A DNA stretch of 37,020 bases from contig JAKLIJ010000008.1 of the NCBI GenBank assembly GCA_022709665.1, positions 1 through 37,020 of the forward strand. The letters are read 5' to 3'. The notes under the pieces were generated by a model. That model ran no database searches and was not told where the DNA came from. It was given only the letters and a program-made list of their open reading frames with translations. This DNA comes from Bacteroidota bacterium (GTDB lineage Bacteria; Bacteroidota; Bacteroidia; Bacteroidales; VadinHA17). Shown here piece by piece: positions 16,017 to 24,523 of this stretch; within the stretch, counting starts at the first letter, position 1, and the number at the start of each line of letters is the position of its first letter. Made by a program: the position numbers and the translations under genes.

Positions 16017-17552
16017 TCAAAAAAAATGTTTGATGCTTTCCAGCCAGAAAGCATTGAAACTCCCCACAGGTTCCTCGAGAAGCCAGACGGAAGTTCCGTA
16101 TTCCCTTGAAAGAGTATTGGATATGCTTCCCACTTTTGTAATCTTTCCAAAGATCTGACCGACATCATCTCCCAACTCACTGTTAATATACACTGCTGAT
16201 GTTATATCAGGATTAAAAACAAGCGGGATCCAGTACCTGAAGCTTTCATTAAAACTGACAGCTTCGGGGAGGCCGTATTTTTTTCCTATGATTGTTACAG
16301 CGCCTGCATGACCGTAGTTTTCGCAGAAGATAAAAGCCGCATTCTTATCTTCAATCCTGCTCCAGGCCCCCGCCGCGAGTCCTGCAAGTTCCTCCCATCC
16401 GATCATGTCGGCATAATCCTGGGGAAGTGCGCGAACTGATCCGTCTTCAAACCTGCATACAAAGTCCATTTTATAATTCTTCTTCAGGTCATCAAAGTAT
16501 CCGGCAAGCTTTTGCGGTCCAAAGAGGGGGATGCCTATCGGGGCGGATGGAATTGTAAGAAGTACCAGGAACAGGATCAGGGTGATCCTTGTCCACTTTC
16601 TTTTCAGCATCATTTCCCATGCCACAGCTCCTGATGCCATGAGGAAAGGAAACACTCCCATGGTGTAATAGTTTTTGCCTCTCATCATCATCAGGGCAAG
16701 GATCACGGCCAGGACCACTATTCCCAGAAATCTGTACTGCCAGGCATGCCTGCCGGCAAAGAGATGAATGATCCCGGCAATTGTTAGAACAGAGGCCATT
16801 CCGGGAATAATAAACTGTTCTATGATAAAAGCTGTCCGGTCGACATTGGCCAGTTGTGTCCTCTCAAGCTCTGCCATGTGATTCAGAACCGGTAGTCCGT
16901 GCACTATCTGCCAGATAAGGTTAGGAAGAAATACGATAAATCCGGCCAGCAATCCTATCAGGAATTGTCTTCTGGTGAAGATTGTTCTGTACCGGGTGAA
17001 AGGAACAATCAGTAAAAGTATCAGGATAAGAAGTCCGGGAAGATATTTGTTAAGCATTGCCGCTCCTGATGTTATCCCCAGAAGCAGAAGATATTTGTCG
17101 GATGAGGTATTTATATATCTGACGATCAGGTAAAAAATAAGTGTCCAGAAAAAGATGTCGATATGCACCGGCATAAAAAAGAGGAAAGACCTCAATCCGA
17201 TAATAGAAACCAGAAAACCTGTTGCCGCAAGAATCCTTGCGTAGCCTGAACCTCCCAATTCCCTTGCAATTGCTGCCACCAGGTAAACCATTACCCCGCT
17301 CATAAGGGCTGGAAACAGTCTGACTGCAAACACGGAATTCCCGAAAATACTCTGCATTATGCCCGCTATCCAGCCTATCATTGGAGGAACGGTGGCATAT
17401 CCGGCAGCCGGATGCAGCCCAAGCGAGAAATAAAGAAGCTCGTCGCGGTGATACTCAAGATTATCAGAAACATACAGATGAAGTGCCACATTGATAACGG
17501 CCAGAAGAAAAATGACAATACCCGAATGATTGTCTTCCGGTTCAGCTTTCAT
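16017..17552 (-). CDS. GT39/ArnT-like membrane glycosyltransferase
   Basis: The 511-residue integral membrane protein has about nine to eleven hydrophobic segments, starting with IVIFLLAVINVALHLYV. The first periplasmic loop contains EYHRDELLYFSLG, with the Asp-Glu (37-38) typical of the PMT/ArnT GT-C superfamily, and then YATVPPMIGWIAG. Such enzymes move a sugar from a polyprenyl-phosphate donor to an acceptor on the outer side of the inner membrane, for instance lipid A, glycoproteins or surface glycans. A soluble C-terminal portion (about 360-511) resembles that of bacterial GT39 members. The acceptor is unknown. It lies divergent from the methyltransferase. Confidence 0.85.
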   Translation of the reverse strand: MKAEPEDNHSGIVIFLLAVINVALHLYVSDNLEYHRDELLYFSLGLHPAAGYATVPPMIGWIAGIMQSIFGNSVFAVRLFPALMSGVMVYLVAAIARELGGSGYARILAATGFLVSIIGLRSFLFFMPVHIDIFFWTLIFYLIVRYINTSSDKYLLLLGITSGAAMLNKYLPGLLILILLLIVPFTRYRTIFTRRQFLIGLLAGFIVFLPNLIWQIVHGLPVLNHMAELERTQLANVDRTAFIIEQFIIPGMASVLTIAGIIHLFAGRHAWQYRFLGIVVLAVILALMMMRGKNYYTMGVFPFLMASGAVAWEMMLKRKWTRITLILFLVLLTIPSAPIGIPLFGPQKLAGYFDDLKKNYKMDFVCRFEDGSVRALPQDYADMIGWEELAGLAAGAWSRIEDKNAAFIFCENYGHAGAVTIIGKKYGLPEAVSFNESFRYWIPLVFNPDITSAVYINSELGDDVGQIFGKITKVGSISNTLSREYGTSVWLLEEPVGSFNAFWLESIKHFF

Positions 17553-17699
17553 ACGCCTGGAAGGAAATGATTGAAATATATTACTGATTATTGTTCGGGA
17601 AAGTTAAAAAAAGATTTTTAATTGATTTATAAAATGAAAATTATAAATTGCCCGTAATAAATACCCTGGGTTCGGGGGCTGACTATCCCGTTATGTAAC

Positions 17700-17707
17700 T
17701 AAATTTG
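17700..17707 (+). promoter_or_regulatory. -7 element directly before the methyltransferase
   Basis: TAAATTTG at 17700-17707 exactly matches TAnnTTTG and ends only 5 bp before the ATG at 17713. No -33 TTTG was found at normal spacing. If used, the transcript would start at or next to the ATG, giving a leaderless message. Confidence 0.45.
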
Positions 17708-17712
17708 GCGTT

Positions 17713-18390
17713 ATGAAGAACAACCTGTACCAAAAGCCGGCAATCCTGGTCATTGTTTTTTCAGTTATTGCCTTCACTGCTTCCCGGGCTCAGACAGGTT
17801 CGCCGGGCGACGAAACTGATCAGAGAGTAAGAAAATTTCTTACCGAGCACTCGCATTACTGGTTCGATATGAACATCCCTGCCTCCGACGGGCAGTTGCT
17901 TTATGATCTTATTATAAAGGGAAATTATAAATCGGCTCTTGAGATAGGAACCTCTACCGGGCATTCTGCAATCTGGATAGCATGGGCTCTCAGCAAGACA
18001 GGAGGAAAGCTTATTACCATAGAGATCAATGAGGAGAGGTACAGGAATGCTCTTGAGAATTTCAGGGAGGTAGGGCTTTCGGAATATATTGATGCAAGGC
18101 TTGCCGATGCTCACAAGCTTGCCAGGGAGTTGAAGGGGCCTTTTGATTTTGTTTTCAGTGATGCAGATAAGGACTGGTACAAGAATTATTTTATAGAGCT
18201 CGATCCCAAACTGACTGTCGGGGGATGCTTTGTTACCCATAACATAACCGAAAGAGGAAGAGGCGGCAATCGCGGGTACGGAGGACCTGCCATCTATCTC
18301 GAATACGTCAGGAGCCTTGACAATTATGAAACAACACTTAACAGCACTGGCGGAGGAATGGCGATCAGCTATAAAAGGTCAGTACGATAA
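17713..18390 (+). CDS. Exported class I SAM-dependent O-methyltransferase
   Basis: The 225-residue protein starts with a clear signal peptide (PAILVIVFSVIAFTASRAQ, cleavage after about residue 26). A Rossmann methyltransferase of the O-methyltransferase type 3/YrrM-like group follows: ALEIGTSTGHSAIWIAW is motif I, LITIEINEERY is the acidic end of strand 2, and FDFVFSDADKDWYKNYF is motif IV with likely metal-binding Asp residues. In the cytoplasmic family the substrate is usually a catechol-like hydroxyl. SAM is not known to be freely available in the periplasm, so the export signal is unexpected. The permease gene begins 11 bp after the stop, suggesting one operon. Confidence 0.85.
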   Translation: MKNNLYQKPAILVIVFSVIAFTASRAQTGSPGDETDQRVRKFLTEHSHYWFDMNIPASDGQLLYDLIIKGNYKSALEIGTSTGHSAIWIAWALSKTGGKLITIEINEERYRNALENFREVGLSEYIDARLADAHKLARELKGPFDFVFSDADKDWYKNYFIELDPKLTVGGCFVTHNITERGRGGNRGYGGPAIYLEYVRSLDNYETTLNSTGGGMAISYKRSVR

Positions 18391-18401
18391 CCCGGACGAA
18401 C

Positions 18402-19772
18402 ATGGCGGAAGATAAACTTGAGAGAAAACTGGGCCTTTTCCCTGCTACCAATATAGTAGTTGCCAACATGATAGGAGCCGGTATATTCACCACCTCGGGG
18501 CTCCTGATGGCTGAACTTCACAACCCTCTTCTGATGGTTATCCTCTGGGCGGTGGGAGGTATCATTGCACTTTGCGGAGCTTTGTCGTACAGCGAGCTTG
18601 GAGCAGCAATGCCCGGAGCAGGCGGAGAATACCTGTTCCTTTCACGTCTCTACAGCCCTCTTTTCGGATTCCTCAGCGGGTGGGTCTCCTTCATCGTGGG
18701 TTTTTCAGCCCCGATAGCAGCTTCGGCGCTCGGATTCAGTGAGTATTTCACAAGGGCAATACCCGGACTTGGCGACTGGTTGCATGCAAGCGGGTTCATG
18801 CGGCCGGAAATAACCAAGAAGACTCTTGCTGTGGCTGTGATCCTCATCTTTACCTTTATCCATTACAGGGGGATAAAGTACGGGGCACGTATACAGAATG
18901 CCCTTACCATACTTAAGATACTTCTTATAGTGATACTTCTTGCCGGGGGTTTTGCCTCCGGAAGAGGCGACATCTCGAATTTTCATAAGGGTGGTTCGGT
19001 AGGGTCGGGACTGGCCGGCTGGAAAACGGTCGGTCTGTCACTTATGTGGATTATGTTCGCATACAGCGGGTGGAATGCTTCCACTTACCTGGGAGCGGAG
19101 ATAAAGAATCCCAAAAGGAACCTGCCGGGTTCCCTGATCTACGGAACACTGATTGTAATGGTCCTGTATGTCGGAATTAACATACTTTATGTATATGGAA
19201 TAGATCCTTCTGCCATGAAGGGAGTAATATCCGTAGGCGGGCTTGCCATGGGGAACCTTTTTGGGAAACCGGCTGAGATACTTTTTTCAATACTTATTGC
19301 TTTTGCACTATTCTCTTCACTCAGCGCCTTCATAATCATCGGCCCCAGGGTTTACTATTCAATGGCAAAGGACGGTCTCTTTTTTAAGGCAGCCGGCAGG
19401 ATACACAAGAGATTCCAGGTGCCCTCAAATTCAATACTTCTTCAAGCCCTGATTGCAGTTATCCTTGTTCTGTCGGGAACATTTGAACAGGTCCTTACCT
19501 ATATGGGCTTCGCCCTGGGGATCTTCCCCGTGCTCTCAGTCGTTGGAATATGGAAACTGAGGAAGACACATCCTGAAGCCCTCAGGATCAAAGGATTTCC
19601 CATACCGCAGATTACCTACATAACAGCAGGAGTTATGATACTTGTGCTTTCTTTCATGGAAAGCCCGCTGGAATCATCCATTGCGATCCTCACCGTTATC
19701 GTAGGTATTCCTGCATATTATTTATTCAAAAGAAGTTCAGCCAGGGATAAAGAGAAGCAAAGTCCGGAGTAA
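18402..19772 (+). CDS. APC-superfamily amino acid permease
   Basis: The 456-residue inner-membrane protein has about 12 transmembrane helices. TM1 has NIVVANMIGAGIFTTSG, the unwound GAG(I)F substrate-binding motif of the APC superfamily, and TM2-3 has GALSYSELGAAMPGAGGEY, the usual consensus. TM6 has WIMFAYSGWNASTYLGAEI, the second substrate motif. It probably takes up or exchanges amino acids with protons or other amino acids; specificity cannot be assigned. A short charged tail ends the protein. It follows the exported methyltransferase by 11 bp, so both are probably made from one transcript. Confidence 0.92.
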   Translation: MAEDKLERKLGLFPATNIVVANMIGAGIFTTSGLLMAELHNPLLMVILWAVGGIIALCGALSYSELGAAMPGAGGEYLFLSRLYSPLFGFLSGWVSFIVGFSAPIAASALGFSEYFTRAIPGLGDWLHASGFMRPEITKKTLAVAVILIFTFIHYRGIKYGARIQNALTILKILLIVILLAGGFASGRGDISNFHKGGSVGSGLAGWKTVGLSLMWIMFAYSGWNASTYLGAEIKNPKRNLPGSLIYGTLIVMVLYVGINILYVYGIDPSAMKGVISVGGLAMGNLFGKPAEILFSILIAFALFSSLSAFIIIGPRVYYSMAKDGLFFKAAGRIHKRFQVPSNSILLQALIAVILVLSGTFEQVLTYMGFALGIFPVLSVVGIWKLRKTHPEALRIKGFPIPQITYITAGVMILVLSFMESPLESSIAILTVIVGIPAYYLFKRSSARDKEKQSPE

Positions 19773-19816
19773 GTTTTGAAAAAAAGCCGGAAGCGCTGAA
19801 CCATAATACTCTTCCA

Positions 19817-19849
19817 TCTGTTATCAGTTAAGCATTATTATTATTTTTG
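19817..19849 (+). promoter_or_regulatory. Promoter of the metal-handling cluster
   Basis: TATTTTTG at 19842-19849 is an exact -7 element, and TCTG at 19817-19820, with 21 nt between, is a one-mismatch -33 element. The predicted transcript start (about 19855) coincides with the best start codon of the next gene, GTG at 19856. Confidence 0.55.
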
Positions 19850-19855
19850 TGCTTT

Positions 19856-20290
19856 GTGAGAACAAGGGAAGCCATATTATCTTTCACTGCCCTTCTTGCC
19901 GGCATTGCCTTTCTTGCCGCCAGCAACGGGATCACACTGATTACGCATAGTTGTGATTCGTGCGGCTCATTTTCTGTAACAACCGGCGTTTTCACGGCTC
20001 CAGCCGAACCTGACGATGACTGCTGTGAAATGCAGACACATTGTTCAGATGACAAGGTGCCGGAAGCCAAAGGGATTGAATGCTGCCATTACAGCATTGA
20101 GAAATTGAAAGTAACTAATTTTGCTGCAAGCGGCAGGATAACATCCCCTCCTTTATGGGATTCGGCGCCGATGACAACAACTGCATATCACATCAATTAT
20201 TCCGGACGGAAGGAAACTATAAACTCACAGGTCCGTAATAAACATGGCAGCCGTAACATAATCTCTCTTAACTGCCAGATCCTGTCCTGA
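19856..20290 (+). CDS. Small Cys-rich exported protein, HYC_CC_PP-like
   Basis: The product of 144 residues starts with a hydrophobic signal (ILSFTALLAGIAFLAAS). A Cys/His-rich middle follows: HSCDSC (31-36), DDDCCEMQTHC (53-63) and ECCHY (75-79), then ITSPPLW (Pro98-Pro99). The order HxC, CC, PP matches the small HYC_CC_PP proteins that in Bacteroidetes accompany TonB receptors and HMA-domain proteins, and which are thought to take part in metal homeostasis. Here the first motif is HSC rather than HYC. The start is uncertain: GTG at 19856 is preferred over TTG at 19847 because of the promoter. It is followed by the TonB receptor and the HMA protein. Identification rests on motif pattern only. 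Confidence 0.65.
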   Translation: MRTREAILSFTALLAGIAFLAASNGITLITHSCDSCGSFSVTTGVFTAPAEPDDDCCEMQTHCSDDKVPEAKGIECCHYSIEKLKVTNFAASGRITSPPLWDSAPMTTTAYHINYSGRKETINSQVRNKHGSRNIISLNCQILS

Positions 20291-20377
20291 TTTTTCATCC
20301 CGTAGTCGTTATTAAATTCCGTGATGTGCATGCCACTTGCACTCCGGCTTGCATTTCGCATATCAATAACTATACTG

Positions 20378-22600
20378 ATGAAAACACCAGGATATTTCTT
20401 TACAATTATTATGGTCCTTGCCGGACCATATGTTTACGGGCAGGGAAAGCTTGAAGGAAAGATCATCGATTCGGAAGATCCGGCAGAGGCCGGCCTTGCC
20501 GGAGCGAATATTTTCTGGGCCGGTACCAATACCGGAACAACTACTAATGCAGCTGGTCACTTTACGATCAAAAAGCTCAGGGGAGCCGACAGGCTGGTTA
20601 TCAGCTTCGTCGGTTACAGCACCGACACTCTTCAAATACAGCCTGATGAAGAGTATATTACCCACAGTCTTTCTCAGAATAACGAGATCCCTGAGGTAGT
20701 GATCACCGGACGGGCGTCCGGTACTTATATCAGCAAGCTTGAGCCGGTGCTTACCTTCAACATAACCAGCGCTGAACTTTGCAAGGCTGCCTGCTGCAAC
20801 CTTTCGGAGAGTTTCGAGACGAATTCATCTGTCGATGTTAACTATTCCGATGCATCAACAGGAGCAAAGCAGATCCAGCTTCTCGGACTTGCCGGGAGTT
20901 ACACGCAGATACTGTCGGAGAATATTCCTTCGGTTTACGGTCTGAACACAGCATACGGGCTTAACTACATACCAGGCCCATGGATGGAGTCAATCCAGGT
21001 CTCAAAGGGAACTTCATCGGTACGTAATGGTTATGAGTCAATTGCCGGACAGATAAATGTCGAATACAAAAAACCGTCCACCAGCGAGAAATTCTATATG
21101 AATGGCTTCATAAGCAACGCCGGACGAAAGGAAGTAAATGCCAACGCCTCTCTCTTGCTCAGTAACCGTCTGAGCACTATGGTCATGGCACATGCTGAAC
21201 AACAGAGAAACGGCAACGACCACAACCACGATGGATTCAGGGATGAACCCGACATAAGGCAGTATAACTTCCTTAACAGGTGGGACTACATGACTGAGAG
21301 GTTAACCTTTCGTGCCGGGATCAAGGTGCTTGAAGAGGAAAGGACAGGAGGTCAGTTCACCTTTCATGAGGGGAACCAGGATACATGGTCGGACGGCTTT
21401 GGGATAAAGATAAACACAAGAAGACTGGAGGGTTTCACAAAGCTTGGGGGAGTCTTTTCGGAGAATAACAGTATGAGCATCGGATGGATACAGAACTTTA
21501 ATTATCATGACCAGGATTCCTGGTTCGGTGAAAGGGAATACTCAGGTTTGCAGAAGGCTTATTACTCCAATCTTTTGTACCAATGGAACCCGCGTCAGGG
21601 AAAACACAGTTTCGATGCAGGATTCAGTTATAAATACGACCGTTACGATGAAGCCCTTTCGCAGATCAGTTTCGGGAGGAAGGAATCTGTACCCGGTCTT
21701 TTTGCACAGTACACATACACCGACAGCGCCAGAATGACTGCAATCGCAGGAATAAGGACCGACTTCCATAATCTATACGGTACACTGGTCACTCCCCGGA
21801 TTCACCTCAGGTATGTGATCAATGATCAACTTACCTTAAGAGCATCTGCCGGTAAGGGCTTCAGGTCGGGCAACATACTTGCCGAAAACTCCTTTCTGCT
21901 GGCCAGCAGCCGCAGCATCAACATTCCGGACAACCTCGACATAGAGGAGGCATGGAATACAGGAATGAGCCTCATCGGGACAATACCCTACGGTGAAAAA
22001 ACTCTGCGTCTTTCCGCTGAGGTATTCCGGACAAGTTTTCTCAGGCAGATCATAACCGATCTGGATGCCGGTACCGACGAAGTAAAGTTCTATAATCTCG
22101 ACGGGAAATCATATTCCAACATCTTCCAGATTGAAGCTTCATCAATGATATTTGGAGGTTTTGACCTTCTGGCCGCATGGAGATGGAACGACGTAAAAAT
22201 GACCATCGACGGATTGCTTCGTGAAAAGCCCCTGGCCAGCAGGTACAAGGGTTTGCTCACAGCCTCGTGGCTTACTCATCTGAGGAAATGGCAGTTCGAT
22301 TACACTCTTCAGCTGAACGGGCCGGGAAGGATCCCTTCAACAGCATCAAATCCCGAACATTACAGGATGGCTGAAAGTTTTGATCCTTATACCGTTATGA
22401 ACGCCCAGGTCACATACAACTTCCGGAAATGGAATGTTTATATCGGCTCCGAGAACCTCACTGACTTCCGCCAGCCTCATCCCATAATTGCTTCAGACGA
22501 TCCCTTCGGGGAGTACTTTGATTCCGGTCTGATATGGGGACCAGTGCATGGCAGAAAGATATATGCAGGGTTCAGGGTGTTTTTTAACAGAGATGTATAA
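20378..22600 (+). CDS. TonB-dependent outer-membrane receptor, probable metal/metallophore type
   Basis: The 740-residue receptor has a signal peptide (1-22), a carboxypeptidase-D regulatory-like domain (about 24-105, GKLEGKIIDSEDPAEAGLAG and ISFVGYSTDT), a plug (about 110-225) and a 22-strand-type beta barrel ending in KIYAGFRVFF. The plug carries LCKAACCNLSESFE (Cys135, Cys139, Cys140), an unusual cysteine cluster for a plug, followed by QIQLLGLAGSYTQIL. A His/Asp-rich stretch, NDHNHDGFRDEPD, lies in an early extracellular loop. With the Cys-rich protein before it and the HMA protein after, copper or another soft metal is the likeliest cargo; this is inference. The ATG at 20378 is chosen because the signal peptide starts there. 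Confidence 0.88.
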   Translation: MKTPGYFFTIIMVLAGPYVYGQGKLEGKIIDSEDPAEAGLAGANIFWAGTNTGTTTNAAGHFTIKKLRGADRLVISFVGYSTDTLQIQPDEEYITHSLSQNNEIPEVVITGRASGTYISKLEPVLTFNITSAELCKAACCNLSESFETNSSVDVNYSDASTGAKQIQLLGLAGSYTQILSENIPSVYGLNTAYGLNYIPGPWMESIQVSKGTSSVRNGYESIAGQINVEYKKPSTSEKFYMNGFISNAGRKEVNANASLLLSNRLSTMVMAHAEQQRNGNDHNHDGFRDEPDIRQYNFLNRWDYMTERLTFRAGIKVLEEERTGGQFTFHEGNQDTWSDGFGIKINTRRLEGFTKLGGVFSENNSMSIGWIQNFNYHDQDSWFGEREYSGLQKAYYSNLLYQWNPRQGKHSFDAGFSYKYDRYDEALSQISFGRKESVPGLFAQYTYTDSARMTAIAGIRTDFHNLYGTLVTPRIHLRYVINDQLTLRASAGKGFRSGNILAENSFLLASSRSINIPDNLDIEEAWNTGMSLIGTIPYGEKTLRLSAEVFRTSFLRQIITDLDAGTDEVKFYNLDGKSYSNIFQIEASSMIFGGFDLLAAWRWNDVKMTIDGLLREKPLASRYKGLLTASWLTHLRKWQFDYTLQLNGPGRIPSTASNPEHYRMAESFDPYTVMNAQVTYNFRKWNVYIGSENLTDFRQPHPIIASDDPFGEYFDSGLIWGPVHGRKIYAGFRVFFNRDV

Positions 22601-22680
22601 AAGGACGGGAAATGGCTTGACTACCCACACGGATTTGCATTAATTATATTGATTATCAATAAAAACCAATTCTTAAAATT

Positions 22681-23001
22681 ATGAAGACAATAAGTAAAAT
22701 CGTTGTTGTAATGTTTCTGGCCCTTGTTCCGGTTTTGGTATCGGGCCAGCAGAAGGACAAAAGCACCGAAACGGTGAAGTACTCGACATCAATCGACTGT
22801 GAAAACTGCGTAAATAAGATCATGACCAACCTCCCTCATGAAAAGGGGATCAAGGATGTAAGGTGTGATCTTAAAACGAAAGAAGTCACAGTGACTTATT
22901 CAAAAGGTAAAAACAACAGTGACGGGATTAAGAAAGCCATTGAAAAACTGGGTTATACAGCCAGGGTTGTAAATCCGGCCGAACCCGAAAAGAACAAATA
23001 A
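22681..23001 (+). CDS. Periplasmic heavy-metal-associated (HMA) domain protein
   Basis: The 106-residue protein has a signal peptide (about 1-22, ending LVSG) and one ferredoxin-like HMA domain. The metal-binding loop is SIDCENCVNKI (Cys40, Cys43), and the rest follows the pattern: GIKDVRCDLKTKEVTVTY and AIEKLGYTARVV. Such domains bind Cu(I) or similar soft metals and pass them between proteins. Being exported, it would act as a periplasmic metallochaperone for the receptor system upstream. The 80-bp gap has no terminator hairpin, so read-through is possible. The gene ends convergent with tcdA. Confidence 0.88.
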   Translation: MKTISKIVVVMFLALVPVLVSGQQKDKSTETVKYSTSIDCENCVNKIMTNLPHEKGIKDVRCDLKTKEVTVTYSKGKNNSDGIKKAIEKLGYTARVVNPAEPEKNK

Positions 23002-23035
23002 AGGATATTCCCGCCATCGGATTCATTAGTGCCTG

Positions 23036-23758
23036 TCATCTCGGGATGCCTGCCAGATCGCGTATCACAACCGACGCGCAGGCTATCCCGAATGCAGCAG
23101 GCATATACGACATTGTGCCGACAACCGATGCCTTGTTCCTTTCACCTGCCACACGTTCAACCCTGCTCTTGTCGACAGGTTCGGGAGAATACACTGCTGT
23201 TATACCTTCACGGACACCCAGCTTATGCAGCCGCTTCCTGAGCATTCTTGCAAGCGGACAGCTGTTTGTCTCCGAAATATCACCGACAGAAATTCTGACC
23301 GGATCAAACTTACCGCCGGAACCCATTGAACTGACCACGGGAATTTTCATCATCACTGAATGGTACAGCAGGAAGAGTTTTGGCGAAAGGGTGTCGATGG
23401 CGTCAACCACATAGTCATAACCGCCGCCGAGCACTTCGATCATTCTTTCATCCCTGATGTACTCATTTATCACAGTGAGTTCGATAGCAGGATTGATATC
23501 CCTAAGCCTGTCGGCCATCACCAGAGCCTTCGGCTCTCCTTCGGTGCTTACCATAGCCGGCAGTTGCCTGTTCCTGTTGGTGGCATGAACGGTGTCACCG
23601 TCGGCAATTGTCATCCTTCCTACACCTGCCCGGCATATCATCTCTGCCGCCCATGATCCCACTCCGCCCAATCCTACCACCAGAACAGCAGATGATTTGA
23701 GCCTGAGTACGCCTTCATCTCCCAAAAGCATAGCAGTCCGTGATAGCCAGTCAGTCAT
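23036..23758 (-). CDS. tcdA: tRNA threonylcarbamoyladenosine dehydratase (TcdA/CsdL, ThiF-like)
   Basis: The 240-residue protein of the E1/ThiF/MoeB superfamily cyclises t6A37 in tRNA to ct6A in an ATP-dependent reaction. It has the nucleotide motif VLVVGLGGVGSWAAEMICRAG (about 25-45), DGDTVHATNRNRQ with the conserved Asn-Arg pair, DAIDTLSPKL, and the family-specific VVSSMGSGGKFDP and DISETNSCPLARMLRKRL. The length and the absence of a zinc-binding rhodanese tail fit TcdA rather than MoeB. It lies downstream of tatD on the same strand with a 66-bp gap that holds most of the GTTATAAC array. Confidence 0.9.
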   Translation of the reverse strand: MTDWLSRTAMLLGDEGVLRLKSSAVLVVGLGGVGSWAAEMICRAGVGRMTIADGDTVHATNRNRQLPAMVSTEGEPKALVMADRLRDINPAIELTVINEYIRDERMIEVLGGGYDYVVDAIDTLSPKLFLLYHSVMMKIPVVSSMGSGGKFDPVRISVGDISETNSCPLARMLRKRLHKLGVREGITAVYSPEPVDKSRVERVAGERNKASVVGTMSYMPAAFGIACASVVIRDLAGIPR

Positions 23759-23801
23759 AGAATAACAATTTCATGAACACAATTCTTAGAAATATTCTGT
23801 T

Positions 23802-23842
23802 GTTATAACAATGTTATAACGGCGTTATAACATTGTTATAAC
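23802..23842. repeat. Four 11-bp-phased GTTATAAC palindromes forming a long inverted repeat
   Basis: GTTATAAC, itself a palindrome, occurs at 23802-23809, 23813-23820, 23824-23831 and 23835-23842, separated by AAT, GGC and ATT. The whole 41 bp is an inverted repeat with 19-bp arms and a 3-nt centre. The right half overlaps the end of tatD and codes its last five residues and stop; the left edge is 44 bp upstream of the tcdA start. It could be a set of operators on one face of the helix, or an RNA hairpin. Confidence 0.95.
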
Positions 23843-24523
23843 GTCCGATTTTATAAAAAGATCCCGGTAATTATTTAAAATCTGTTCCTTCAGCCTGTCG
23901 ACCGGAATTCCCAGGTCGGCGGCAACCTTACTGTAGATAAGTTTTATATCTGCTCCTGAGCCGTCGGTTTCGAGGAAGATCCTTTCGGGAGGAAGCGACT
24001 TCAGCAGTTCCGTCGATTCCGGCCTTACAACAAAGTCGAACCAGAACGAAACATACATGCCGTGTCTTAAAAGCTGGAGCGCCAGGTCCTTTTTTCCCCT
24101 GAACCCGTGTACAAGCCAGGGTGTCTGGGGCCTTGCATCCCTGTGGGCTTCCAGCAGTTCATTCCATGCCCTTACACAATGTATCACCAGGGGCTTGTTG
24201 AATTCGCCTGAAATTTTCACCTGTTCAGCAAACACGGCATTCTGGAGCTCCATCGACGGGCCGCGGAGTTTGTCAAACCCGGCTTCCCCAAAAGCAATAA
24301 GCCCGGGAAAACCTGAAATCCCGCGGATGTAATCCAGAAGTGACCTTCTGTTATCTTCGTTCAGGTGCCAAGGATGGATCCCTGCGGTGCAGACCGCGGC
24401 ATTGATACCGGAAGGATCACGGTTTTCATGGGCCATGAGGTTCTCCACTTCAAAGATTCCCGCGACGGGTATGGAATTGTGGGTGTGAATGTCAATATAA
24501 TCGCCGGGCAGGGGAGAATTCAT
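23825..24523 (-). CDS. TatD-family metal-dependent hydrolase
   Basis: The 232-residue TIM-barrel hydrolase has the expected metal ligands: DIHTHNS (His13, His15), GEAGFDK (Glu at about 79), VIHCV, WLVHGFRG and LETDGSG. The TAGIHPWHL motif after the second strand is family-typical. TatD proteins act as Mg-dependent 3'-5' exonucleases or D-aminoacyl-tRNA deacylase-like enzymes in the cytoplasm. The ATG directly abuts the gltX stop (TAAATG), showing translational coupling. Its last codons (Val-Ile-Thr-Met-Leu, stop) are written by the GTTATAAC repeat, so the natural C-terminus may have been replaced. Confidence 0.88.
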   Translation of the reverse strand: MNSPLPGDYIDIHTHNSIPVAGIFEVENLMAHENRDPSGINAAVCTAGIHPWHLNEDNRRSLLDYIRGISGFPGLIAFGEAGFDKLRGPSMELQNAVFAEQVKISGEFNKPLVIHCVRAWNELLEAHRDARPQTPWLVHGFRGKKDLALQLLRHGMYVSFWFDFVVRPESTELLKSLPPERIFLETDGSGADIKLIYSKVAADLGIPVDRLKEQILNNYRDLFIKSDVITML

